Below, in pieces: positions 1 through 6,617 of a DNA stretch of 7,884 bases. The stretch's first letter is position 1. Every line of letters begins with the position of its first letter. Below the pieces are notes generated by a model. That model saw only the letters and a program-made list of their open reading frames with translations, was not told where the DNA came from and ran no database searches. The position numbers and the translations under genes were made by a program. The stretch comes from Trebonia sp. (GTDB lineage Bacteria > Actinomycetota > Actinomycetes > Streptosporangiales > Streptosporangiaceae), in assembly GCA_030038035.1 (NCBI GenBank), contig JASHPP010000345.1:1-7884 (forward strand), read 5' to 3'.

Positions 1-3000
1 GCGGGGGCGGCCGACGCGTGCGCCGCGGCCTCGGCCATCGCCGCCGACGGCGGCGGCCTGACCGCCAACCAGGTGGCGTACGCCTACGGACTCGACCCGC
101 TCTACTCGGCGGGCGATTTCGGCCAGGGCGAGACGGTCGACATCCTCGACCTGTTCGGGTACTCGGTCGCCGACATCACGGCGTTCGACGACTGCTACTA
201 CGGCACGACCAACGGCCCGGCCGTCGCCGCCAGGGACAGCTACACCAACATCGACGGCGGGGCCTCTCCCGGTGATGGCCTGGGCGGCTCGGTCGAGACC
301 GAGCTCGACGTGGATACCGTGAACGCCTACGCGCCCAAGGCACTCGTCGACGTCTACGAGGCGCCGGACAGCGACCCGGGCTTCCTGGATGCCATCGCGG
401 CCATGGCCGACAGCAGCGCCTCCATCGAGTCGATCTCGTACGGTGAGTGCGAGCAGCTGGTCCTCGAAGAGTCGCCCGGTTACGCGCAGGAGGAGAACTA
501 CCTGTTCGAGCAGGGCGCGGCGATGGGCAAGACGGTCTTCGCCTCGACCGGCGACAACGGCGACGACACCTGCTCGAGCGACAGCGGTCAGCCGGTGGCG
601 CCTTACCTGTCCGCGAGCGACCCCGCCACCCAGCCCTTCGTCACGGCGGTCGGCGGCACCGCGATCACCGCCGCGACCGACCCGCCGCAGCAGGACGTGT
701 GGAACGACGGCGCGGCAGGCGGCTCGGGCGGCGGCGGCATCTCCGACATCTGGCCTGCCCCGCCGTGGCAGACCAGCTCGACCGTGCCCGGGTTCGACAA
801 CGCTTCTGTCGTCAGCACGGCCGAGAGCGTCGTCGACGACAACTTCTGCGCCGACACCTACACGAACTCGGTCTGTCGCGAGGTCCCCGACGTGAGCGCA
901 CAGGCCTCGCCGAACACCGGCGGGTTCCCCATCGTCACCGACGGCCAGTGGTCGATCTGGGGCGGCACCTCGCTGTCCAGCCCCACCTGGGCGGCCATCA
1001 CCGCGGACATCAGCTCCCAGTCGAGCTGCTCGGGCGGCGTCGGCTTCATCTCCCCCAAGCTCTACGCGATCGCCTCGGTCCCGGCTGAGTACGCGGCGTC
1101 CTTCGACGACATAACCGTCGGCAACAACGACAACTTCGGTGTCGGCGACGGCATGTACCCGGCCACCACGGGTTACGACATGGCCAGCGGCATCGGCACG
1201 CCGAAGGTGACGGGCGCGGGCGGCGCGAAAGGCCTCGCCTACTACCTGTGCGCGACACCGGCGGTCGCGCCGCCGACCATCGCGAGCCTCAGCTCACCTG
1301 CGCTGTCCAGCGATGCTGTGAGCGGCGGCACGGCAAGACTCACGATCACCGGCAGCAACTTCGAGTCCGCCGGCACGTCGGTGGTCGCCGCCGTCAGCAT
1401 CGGCGACGTCACTCTCCCCGCCGCCGACTACTCGGTCGCGAGCGACACCCAGATCAACGTGACGGCGATCCCGGACAATCTCCTCACGCTGGAGGAGGGT
1501 CAGGGCGGGGCCGCCGACGGGACCGGGACCTACGGGGTGAGCGTGACGGCGACCGGTGGTGCCACGAGCGCCCCAAGCTCGGCGTCGCGCCTGATCCTCT
1601 ATGACTCCGGCGCCAACACGTCAGGCACGTCTCCCTTCGTGTCCGGCGTGTTCCCGAACGCGGGCGTCGATGCCGGCGGCAACAAGGTCACGATCTACGG
1701 GTCCGGCTTCATGACGACGGGCTCGAGCCCGACGGCCAACGTCGCCTCGGTCACCTTCGGCGGGACGCCGGCGGCGAGCTTCACGGTGACCTCGGACAAC
1801 ACGATCACGGCGACGACCCCGGCAACGCCCTCGCCGGGCAACTGCGTGAGCGGGGACAACCCGGCGACGGGTGTCTGCCAGGTGTTCGTGCAGGTCACCC
1901 TCAACGGCACGGGCAGCGGCCTGACGAGCGAGGGCTCGCTCAGCCAGATCCCGCTCGAGTTCAGCGGCCAGCTCGCGAACGCGACGTCGAGCGAGGGCCT
2001 CTACGCGGCGCCGTTCGAGTTCGACTACGAACCCGTCCCGACGATCTCCACGATCACGACCCTCACCACGCCAGGCAACTACATGAGCGAAGAGGGTGGC
2101 ACCGAGGCGACCATCACCGGAACGGGACTCGGTGCGCTCGGGTTCGAGTGGCTGAACGTGGGCACCTACCTGAACGCCAACTCGATCAGCTACTCGCCGG
2201 TCGCGATCAGCTCGACGAGCCTCACCGTCCTGTTCCCGCCGGAGGCTCCCACGCCGGCGCCGGCCACGTTCCCGGTGACTGTCCAGACCTACGGCAGCCC
2301 CAACGTTGCCCCGGGAGCCACCCTCGGAGGTCCCGTCCCGCCGTCCGCGACGGTGGACGTGACCTACGCGCCAACTCCTTCGGTCTCGTCGTTCTCGGTC
2401 GCGGGCACCTCCTACAAGGCCGGCCCGACGAGCGGCGGCTCGGACCTGACGATCACCGGCGCTGGCTTCGACGGAGCCGAGCTGGTGCTGTTCACGGACA
2501 CCAAGTACGGCTTCCCCGCCACCCAGTATGTGCTCGACGTGGTCTCCAACACCAAGATCGAGCTGGTCACGCCAGCGGCGCTGACCGGGATCTACACGCT
2601 GGAGGTGTGCGGGGTGTCGGGCTGCTCGCTCCCGTCCACCGCGTCCTTCACTTACTACCTGCCAGGCAATCCCTCGCTGACGTCGGACACGCCGATGACG
2701 GGCCCGGCCGGCACGACGATCACCGTGAACGGTTACAACCTCGGGTACATCCAGGCCGTCTACTTCGGAACCGTGAAGACGACCGACTTCAACCAGGCGA
2801 TCTTCTGGGAATCCGGGAACACGAGCCAGTTCACCGTCGTCGTCCCCGCGGGCACCCTCGGGTCGACGGTGGACATCCGGGTGGCGACCATCGAGAGCCT
2901 CGCCACGAACTACGACAACGGGAAGAGCCCGGTCAACCCGGCGGTGACCTTCACCTACGCCGACACAGTGCCTTCCGCGCCGCGGGACGTCACGTCCAGG

Positions 3001-3255
3001 GCCGGGAGCGGGACCGCGTCGGTGACGGTGACCTGGAAGGCGCCGGCCCGCGATGGCGGCACGCGCATCACCGGCTACGTGGTGACCGCCAGGGCCAAGG
3101 GTGAGAAGCCGGTCTCTGAGTCCGAGAGCGCCGGCACGACCAAGGCGACCTTCGGGAAGCTGGCACTCAAGGTCGCGTGGACCTTCACGGTGGTGGCGAA
3201 GAACAAGGTGGGAACCGGCCCAGGCGCGACCTCCAGGCCGGTAACTCTCACCTAG
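1..3255 (+). CDS. Secreted S53 (sedolisin-type) peptidase with TIG/IPT and Fn3 modules, 5'-partial
   Basis: The frame is open from base 1, so the gene starts upstream; 1084 codons are visible. It encodes an extracellular serine-carboxyl endopeptidase, a family usually active at acid pH. Visible S53 signatures: the ETELD motif with catalytic Glu (295-297) and Asp (307-309); GDNG with the oxyanion Asp (553-555); GGTS with the nucleophile Ser (970-972); and FDDI followed by GYDMASGIGTP (about 1099-1203), which matches the family's C-terminal calcium site. Eight cysteines in the catalytic part suggest disulfides and export. After about 1260 come roughly five immunoglobulin-like TIG/IPT modules (about 1270-1605, 1630-2034, 2038-2364, 2371-2658, 2665-2958), each with a G-G-x-x-x-T-I-x-G-type start, then a fibronectin III module (2968-3252). 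The first visible codons correspond to the prodomain/catalytic junction, so the signal peptide and inhibitory prodomain should lie upstream. There is no C-terminal membrane anchor or sorting motif. The tail modules probably bind polymer, cell wall or substrate (inference). Confidence 0.93.
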   Translation, partial: AGAADACAAASAIAADGGGLTANQVAYAYGLDPLYSAGDFGQGETVDILDLFGYSVADITAFDDCYYGTTNGPAVAARDSYTNIDGGASPGDGLGGSVETELDVDTVNAYAPKALVDVYEAPDSDPGFLDAIAAMADSSASIESISYGECEQLVLEESPGYAQEENYLFEQGAAMGKTVFASTGDNGDDTCSSDSGQPVAPYLSASDPATQPFVTAVGGTAITAATDPPQQDVWNDGAAGGSGGGGISDIWPAPPWQTSSTVPGFDNASVVSTAESVVDDNFCADTYTNSVCREVPDVSAQASPNTGGFPIVTDGQWSIWGGTSLSSPTWAAITADISSQSSCSGGVGFISPKLYAIASVPAEYAASFDDITVGNNDNFGVGDGMYPATTGYDMASGIGTPKVTGAGGAKGLAYYLCATPAVAPPTIASLSSPALSSDAVSGGTARLTITGSNFESAGTSVVAAVSIGDVTLPAADYSVASDTQINVTAIPDNLLTLEEGQGGAADGTGTYGVSVTATGGATSAPSSASRLILYDSGANTSGTSPFVSGVFPNAGVDAGGNKVTIYGSGFMTTGSSPTANVASVTFGGTPAASFTVTSDNTITATTPATPSPGNCVSGDNPATGVCQVFVQVTLNGTGSGLTSEGSLSQIPLEFSGQLANATSSEGLYAAPFEFDYEPVPTISTITTLTTPGNYMSEEGGTEATITGTGLGALGFEWLNVGTYLNANSISYSPVAISSTSLTVLFPPEAPTPAPATFPVTVQTYGSPNVAPGATLGGPVPPSATVDVTYAPTPSVSSFSVAGTSYKAGPTSGGSDLTITGAGFDGAELVLFTDTKYGFPATQYVLDVVSNTKIELVTPAALTGIYTLEVCGVSGCSLPSTASFTYYLPGNPSLTSDTPMTGPAGTTITVNGYNLGYIQAVYFGTVKTTDFNQAIFWESGNTSQFTVVVPAGTLGSTVDIRVATIESLATNYDNGKSPVNPAVTFTYADTVPSAPRDVTSRAGSGTASVTVTWKAPARDGGTRITGYVVTARAKGEKPVSESESAGTTKATFGKLALKVAWTFTVVAKNKVGTGPGATSRPVTLT

Positions 3256-3285
3256 GCCAACCGGTCGCAATCGGCGGATGCCGGT

Positions 3286-3324
3286 TCCGGGGTGGGGAGG
3301 GTCAATGGCCCCGACCACCCCGGA
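3286..3324 (+). terminator. Terminator-like hairpin after the S53 peptidase gene
   Basis: A perfect 10-bp inverted repeat, TCCGGGGTGG (3286-3295) and CCACCCCGGA (3315-3324), with a 19-nt loop starts 31 bp after the peptidase stop codon. Imperfect outward pairing is possible. No run of T follows, which is common for actinobacterial terminators. Position and stability support transcription termination, but this is inferred from sequence only. Confidence 0.5.
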
Positions 3325-3341
3325 TCGGTATTTCCGAAGGC

Positions 3342-3367
3342 GGAATTCTCGCCGCGGGCCCATCGTC
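3342..3367 (+). promoter_or_regulatory. Possible ECF-sigma-type promoter (GGAAT-N17-CGTC)
   Basis: GGAAT (3342-3346) and CGTC (3364-3367) are separated by 17 nt, resembling the -35/-10 layout of extracytoplasmic-function sigma factors in actinomycetes. It lies about 90 bp upstream of the methyltransferase start. Such short motifs occur by chance, so this is tentative. Confidence 0.2.
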
Positions 3368-3381
3368 ATGGCTGTCTGTAA

Positions 3382-3387
3382 TAAGGT
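3382..3387 (+). promoter_or_regulatory. Candidate -10 element TAAGGT for the methyltransferase gene
   Basis: TAAGGT fits the actinobacterial housekeeping -10 pattern TANNNT and sits in a locally AT-richer patch. It would place a transcript start near 3394 and give a leader of about 60 nt. No good TTGACA-like -35 is seen at 16-19 bp spacing. Confidence 0.35.
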
Positions 3388-3455
3388 ATGGAATCTTCGC
3401 AGGCGGCGCGCTGGCCAGGCGAATAACGCGGGTTACGCAGGATGAAGGAGTCGCG

Positions 3456-4409
3456 ATGCACCGACTGGTCCGTCGGCGGGTGCGCGTCGAGGCCGTAGCG
3501 GCACTAGTCGTGGCGTGGCTGGCGGGCGCGCTCGTGCTCGGGCTGGCAACGCGCGCGGGCGCGGTGCCGACAGCGACGCTGATGGCGCTCGGGCCGCTGC
3601 TCGGCGGCCTGCTCCTTCAGTTCACGCACAGCCTCAAGCTGGCCGAACGGATCGGGAACCTGGACAGCACAACGGCCCGCACGCTTGAGAACGTGAAGCG
3701 GACCGGCAGCGGTCTTGGGCAAGAGATCAAGCAGACGTACCGCCAGCTGGAAGCGCTGCAGAACCTGACCGCCATCGTGCCAGCCGACGACGTGCTGCCC
3801 GCCACCCGGGGCTGGGCGGCGTCGCCGGACCTGCTCATGGTGCTGGTCGACCTCATCATCACCGAACGGCCGTCGCTCGTCGTCGAGTGCGGCAGCGGCG
3901 CGTCCACGCTGTGGCTCGCGCTGGCGATGCGCCGGTTCGGGATCGACGGCCAGATCATCGCCCTCGATCACGACCCCGTTTACGCCAGCAAGACCCGCGA
4001 CTTCCTGGCCAGGCACAACGTCAGCGACCTGGCCGAGGTACGCGACGCCCCGCTGGAGAGCTTCAGCCTCGACGGCGAAACCTACTCCTGGTACACGAGG
4101 CAGGCGTGGGAGAACCTGATGGGGATCGACCTCCTGTTCGTCGACGGGCCGCCCGCGGCCACGGGCCGCCAGGCCCGTTACCCGGCGCTGCCGTTGCTGA
4201 ACGGGGCGCTCAGCCCGGTGGCCGTCGTCGTCCTTGACGACCTTGTCGTGGCGGACATGCAGCAGGCACTGCGACGCTGGCTTGACGCCTACCCGGATAT
4301 CGACTCGCAGATCCTTCCGCTGGAGAAGCAGGCCGCCGTGCTGCGCAGGACGGTCAGGGCCGCTGGCTTCTCGCCTGACTCCCCGGTCGTCGGGACCGCC
4401 CACCCGTAA
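3456..4409 (+). CDS. Membrane-anchored class I SAM-dependent methyltransferase (Methyltransf_24/TylF-like)
   Basis: 317 residues. ATG 3456 is chosen because GAAGGAG (3444-3450) lies 5 nt upstream and the protein then begins with a basic stretch (MHRLVRRRVRV) before the first hydrophobic segment. Two hydrophobic segments (residues about 12-32 and 37-57) predict a membrane hairpin. A helical, partly charged linker (about 60-105) leads to the Rossmann methyltransferase domain. The SAM-binding loop is VVECGSGAST (142-151), the acidic end of strand 2 is IALDHDP (168-174, D171), followed by DLLFVDGPP (225-233) and VVVLDDLV (257-264). The FVDGPP and LDD motifs are typical of Methyltransf_24/TylF-like enzymes, many of which methylate sugars or small metabolites, but the substrate cannot be read here. 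No glycosyltransferase or biosynthetic neighbour lies in the window. Probably monocistronic, with its catalytic domain likely on the cytoplasmic face where SAM is available (inference). Confidence 0.85.
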   Translation: MHRLVRRRVRVEAVAALVVAWLAGALVLGLATRAGAVPTATLMALGPLLGGLLLQFTHSLKLAERIGNLDSTTARTLENVKRTGSGLGQEIKQTYRQLEALQNLTAIVPADDVLPATRGWAASPDLLMVLVDLIITERPSLVVECGSGASTLWLALAMRRFGIDGQIIALDHDPVYASKTRDFLARHNVSDLAEVRDAPLESFSLDGETYSWYTRQAWENLMGIDLLFVDGPPAATGRQARYPALPLLNGALSPVAVVVLDDLVVADMQQALRRWLDAYPDIDSQILPLEKQAAVLRRTVRAAGFSPDSPVVGTAHP

Positions 4410-4418
4410 GGCGGGCGG
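4396..4418 (+). terminator. Weak hairpin across the methyltransferase stop codon
   Basis: CCGCCC (4396-4401) and GGGCGG (4413-4418) form a 6-bp G/C stem with an 11-nt loop containing the TAA stop. Two further pairs are possible past a bulged A. No T-run follows. It could contribute to termination before the next gene, but the stem is short for so G/C-rich a region. Confidence 0.25.
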
Positions 4419-4439
4419 CCAGGCAGGCGACAGCGCTCG

Positions 4440-4445
4440 TAAGCT
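4440..4445 (+). promoter_or_regulatory. Candidate -10 element TAAGCT giving a leaderless transcript of the GrpB-like gene
   Basis: TAAGCT lies 7 nt before ATG 4453, so transcription would start at or next to the A of the start codon. No Shine-Dalgarno sequence is visible before this ATG. A -10 at this distance with no ribosome binding site is a common arrangement for leaderless actinobacterial genes. The inference supports ATG 4453 as the ancestral start. Confidence 0.45.
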
Positions 4446-4452
4446 CGGCCTC

Positions 4453-4934
4453 ATGCCATTCCCCGACGAGCTGGCCCGCGGCCTGTCCGTAGTGCCGTAC
4501 GACCCGGGCTCGCGGCCAAGGACTGCATCGACATCCAGGTCCGCGTCGGCGCGCTCGATGAGGACTCAATCGTCAGCCTTTTTGAGCGAATCGGCTTTCG
4601 GGTGCGGCCCGAGCCGTGGAACCGGACGGAGACCACGCGAGGCGGGCGATGGGCAAAGCTGGTCTTCGCGCCTCCGGCTGGCGAGCGGGCCAGCAATGTT
4701 CACGTGCGTGAGAGCGCTAGCGAAACCGCGCGCCGCAACCTGCTGTTCCGTGACTTCCTGCGAGCGAACGCCACCGCCCGCGACGCCTGGGGCGACTTCA
4801 AGCTGCGCCTGGGGCTGATCGCCCCGGACATCTACCAGTACGGGCAGGCCAAAGCCGGTCCCACCGAGATCCTGATGATCGCCGCGGAGAGCTGGGCATC
4901 CGATACCGGCTGGACGCCATGTTACGGGTCTTAA
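4453..4934 (+). pseudogene. GrpB-family (UPF0157, nucleotidyltransferase-fold) gene broken by an out-of-frame deletion
   Basis: Two pieces of a GrpB-family protein (PF04229) lie in different frames. The first, from ATG 4453, reads MPFPDELARGLSVVPYDPG, matching the family's start with its VxYDP motif. The second, in the frame of 4503-4934, reads PGLAAKDCIDIQV, then LFERIGFRVR, RWAKLVF, NVHVRE, LLFRDFLRAN and a WA-x-x-TGW end, matching the family's middle and C-terminus to the TAA at 4932. Family members normally have about 35-40 residues between YDP and VPGLAAK, including the G-S-T nucleotide-binding motif. All of that is absent and the frame changes at the junction (GACCCGGGCTCGCGG, 4501-4515). 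Neither frame alone encodes a full domain: the upstream frame runs to 4818 as shadow-like Arg/Ser-rich sequence. The pieces keep recognisable family residues and lack internal stops in the second frame, which suggests recent damage. An assembly error is possible but would have to remove over 100 bp. Confidence 0.8.
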
Positions 4935-4973
4935 TCACGCAGGAAAAACGCTGATCAACACGGCCGCCCACGA

Positions 4974-5002
4974 GTAAACGTGCAGCCGAATCCCGGGTAA
5001 AC
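4974..5002 (+). repeat. Pair of GTAAAC direct repeats upstream of the phosphoesterase operon
   Basis: GTAAAC occurs at 4974-4979 and 4997-5002, 23 bp apart start to start, about two helical turns. Such spacing is compatible with a regulator binding one face of the DNA, but two 6-mers are weak evidence. Confidence 0.2.
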
Positions 5003-5010
5003 AGCAACGC

Positions 5011-5030
5011 TACTGTTCTTTCACCAGAAC
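5011..5030 (+). promoter_or_regulatory. Candidate -10 (TACTGT) overlapping a palindrome GTTCT-N6-AGAAC
   Basis: TACTGT (5011-5016) fits the TANNNT -10 pattern and would start transcription near 5022, about 75 nt before the phosphoesterase start. A perfect palindrome, GTTCT (5015-5019) and AGAAC (5026-5030), overlaps the -10 and predicted start point, a typical place for a repressor operator. No -35 is evident and no regulator gene is in the window. Confidence 0.25.
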
Positions 5031-5080
5031 GCGGCCATGAGTTTGCCCAATGATCCGGAGGCGCTCACTGCCCGCTCATC

Positions 5081-5087
5081 AGGAAGG
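5081..5087 (+). promoter_or_regulatory. Ribosome binding site AGGAAGG that supports the GTG start at 5098
   Basis: AGGAAGG ends 10 nt before GTG 5098, with a further AAGG at 5090-5093. The alternative ATG 5131 has only GGAG one base upstream, which is too close. Both starts keep the whole twin-arginine signal, so the choice changes only 11 N-terminal residues. Confidence 0.5.
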
Positions 5088-5097
5088 AAAAGGGTGA

Positions 5098-6585
5098 GTG
5101 GCGGTAATTGTTCCCCCGACCGGACGGAGCATGCTCGTGCCTCAAATCTCACGCCGTCGTCTGCTGCAGGGCCTCGGCGCGGCCGGAGCAGCGGCATTCG
5201 CCGCCGAATTCCTGCCGTCGAACGTCCGCCGCGCGCTGGCTGTCGGTCCCTCGCAGGGCGGCAGACTCAGCGACATCAAGCACGTGGTGATCCTCATGCA
5301 GGAGAACCGGTCCTTCGACCACTACTTCGGGACGCTGCCCAACGTGCGCGGGTTCTCCGACCCCGCCGCGATCACGCTGAGCACCGGCAATTCGGTCTTC
5401 TACCAGCCAGACCCCGAGAACCCGGACGGCTACCTGCTGCCGTTCCACCTCGACACCCAGACCACAAGCGCGCAGGCGCAGCCGTCGACCAGCCACGCCT
5501 ACACCGTCCAGCACTCCGCCTGGAACGGCGGGCTGATGAACAACTGGCTGCCCGCGCACCTGGCGGCGGACGGCGTCAACGGCCCCTACACGATGGGCTA
5601 CCTGGAGCGCGACGACATCCCCTTCCAGTTCGCGCTCGCGGAGAACTTCACGATCTGCGACAACTACCACTGCTCGGTGCTCGGCCCGACCTGGCCGAAC
5701 CGGCTGTACCACATGTCGGCGTGGATCGACCCCCTGGGCGTGGCCGGCGGGCCGATCACCTCCAACATCGACCCGACGCCGTACAAGTGGCTGAGCTACC
5801 CCGAGGCGCTCACCAACGCGGGGGTGCCCTGGCAGGTGTACCAGGAGGTCGACAACTACGAGTGCAACCTGCTGGAGATGTTCAACTCCTTCCAGGTCGC
5901 GCCGGTCAGCTCCACCCTCTACCAGAGCGGGCTGCGCACGTTCTCCTCAGGGCAGTTCGAGTACGACGCCATCCACGACCGGCTGCCGACCGTCTCGTGG
6001 ATCATCCCGACCAGCTACCAGTCCGAGCACCCGGACTACACGCCGGCCGCGGGCGCGGACTTCGTGGCCAGCAAGATCGACGCGATCGCGGCCAACCCCG
6101 ACGTGTGGGCCAAGACCGTGTTCATCCTCAACTGGGACGAGAACGACGGCATCTTCGACCACGTGGTCCCGCCCACGGCGCCGGCGGGCACGGCCGGCGA
6201 ATACGCCGTCGACTATCCCACCGACCCGATCGGCGCCGGGTTCCGGGTGCCGTGCATCATCGTGTCGCCGTTCACCCAGGGTGGCTGGATCGCCAGCGAG
6301 ACCTTCGACCACACCTCGGTGCTGCGCTTCCTCGAGACGCTCACCGGCGTGACGATCCCCAACATCACGCCGTGGCGGCGCGCCACGTTCGGGGATCTCA
6401 CGTCGGCGTTCGGCGCCTACCCGTCGGGCGGCCCGTTCCCGGTGCTGCCGGACACCAAGGCCCAGCTCGCCCGGGCCGTCTACGAGGTCACCACGCTGCC
6501 GCCCGCCGTGTTCCCCGGCGCCAACCAGACACCGCCGGTCCAGCAGACCGGCCCCCGTCCCCGTCCGCTCGGCACGCCCGCGTGA
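5098..6585 (+). CDS. Tat-exported phosphoesterase of the phospholipase C/AcpA family (PF04185)
   Basis: 495 residues, full length for the family. It predicts a secreted phosphatase or phospholipase C cleaving phosphomonoesters or phospholipid head groups. The N-terminus has a twin-arginine signal: SRRRLLQ (residues 18-24), a hydrophobic Gly/Ala-rich stretch (25-37) and a likely cleavage after ALA (46-48). The mature part opens with KHVVILMQENRSFDHYFG (61-78), whose Glu69-Asn70 are the usual metal ligands. It continues with ICDNYHCSVLGPTWPNR, where Thr198 matches the catalytic Thr nucleophile of PLC-type members, then NWDENDGIFDHVVPP with Asp347-Glu348, and FDHTSVLRFLE with Asp404-His405. The end NITPWRRATFGDLTSAF is also canonical, and a short Pro-rich tail follows. 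Start chosen at GTG 5098 on its ribosome binding site; ATG 5131 is possible. The beta-propeller gene follows after 32 bp. Substrate class (phospholipid, acid phosphatase or other) cannot be told from motifs alone. Confidence 0.92.
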   Translation: MAVIVPPTGRSMLVPQISRRRLLQGLGAAGAAAFAAEFLPSNVRRALAVGPSQGGRLSDIKHVVILMQENRSFDHYFGTLPNVRGFSDPAAITLSTGNSVFYQPDPENPDGYLLPFHLDTQTTSAQAQPSTSHAYTVQHSAWNGGLMNNWLPAHLAADGVNGPYTMGYLERDDIPFQFALAENFTICDNYHCSVLGPTWPNRLYHMSAWIDPLGVAGGPITSNIDPTPYKWLSYPEALTNAGVPWQVYQEVDNYECNLLEMFNSFQVAPVSSTLYQSGLRTFSSGQFEYDAIHDRLPTVSWIIPTSYQSEHPDYTPAAGADFVASKIDAIAANPDVWAKTVFILNWDENDGIFDHVVPPTAPAGTAGEYAVDYPTDPIGAGFRVPCIIVSPFTQGGWIASETFDHTSVLRFLETLTGVTIPNITPWRRATFGDLTSAFGAYPSGGPFPVLPDTKAQLARAVYEVTTLPPAVFPGANQTPPVQQTGPRPRPLGTPA

Positions 6586-6617
6586 CCGGCCGCCGTCGTC
6601 GCAAAGGAGATCCGCAC

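Noticed and set aside
1270..2958. Possible DNA-level tandem duplication among the TIG modules (recurrent ACGATCACC-type segments).
   Set aside because: The shared bases are short and follow from the conserved T-I-T motif with G/C-biased codons. The modules otherwise differ in length and sequence.
1621..3369. Long minus-strand open frame (582 codons) opposite the peptidase tail.
   Set aside because: The translation is Arg/Gly/Ala-rich and low-complexity with no recognisable family, while the plus strand has clear TIG and Fn3 modules. Typical antisense shadow in high-GC DNA.
3177..3455. In-frame upstream extension of the methyltransferase to 3177.
   Set aside because: It would overlap the peptidase Fn3 module and run through the terminator-like hairpin. 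ATG 3456 has an ideal ribosome binding site and a sensible membrane-protein N-terminus.
3504..4454. Minus-strand open frame of 316 codons opposite the methyltransferase.
   Set aside because: No family features, Arg/Pro-rich, and the opposite strand has complete methyltransferase motifs and a good ribosome binding site.
4602..4934. A stand-alone 110-residue gene starting at ATG 4602.
   Set aside because: The same frame carries conserved GrpB residues upstream of 4602 (LAAKDCIDIQV from 4509), so this is the C-terminal remnant of the broken gene, not an independent gene.
5037..6617. Long stop-free frame that runs in frame into the propeller gene, suggesting a 915-residue protein.
   Set aside because: Its translation is Arg/Pro/Gly-rich with no domain, and it overlaps the well-conserved phosphoesterase. 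The propeller has its own strong ribosome binding site and start at 6618. The openness is a side effect of high G/C at codon third positions.
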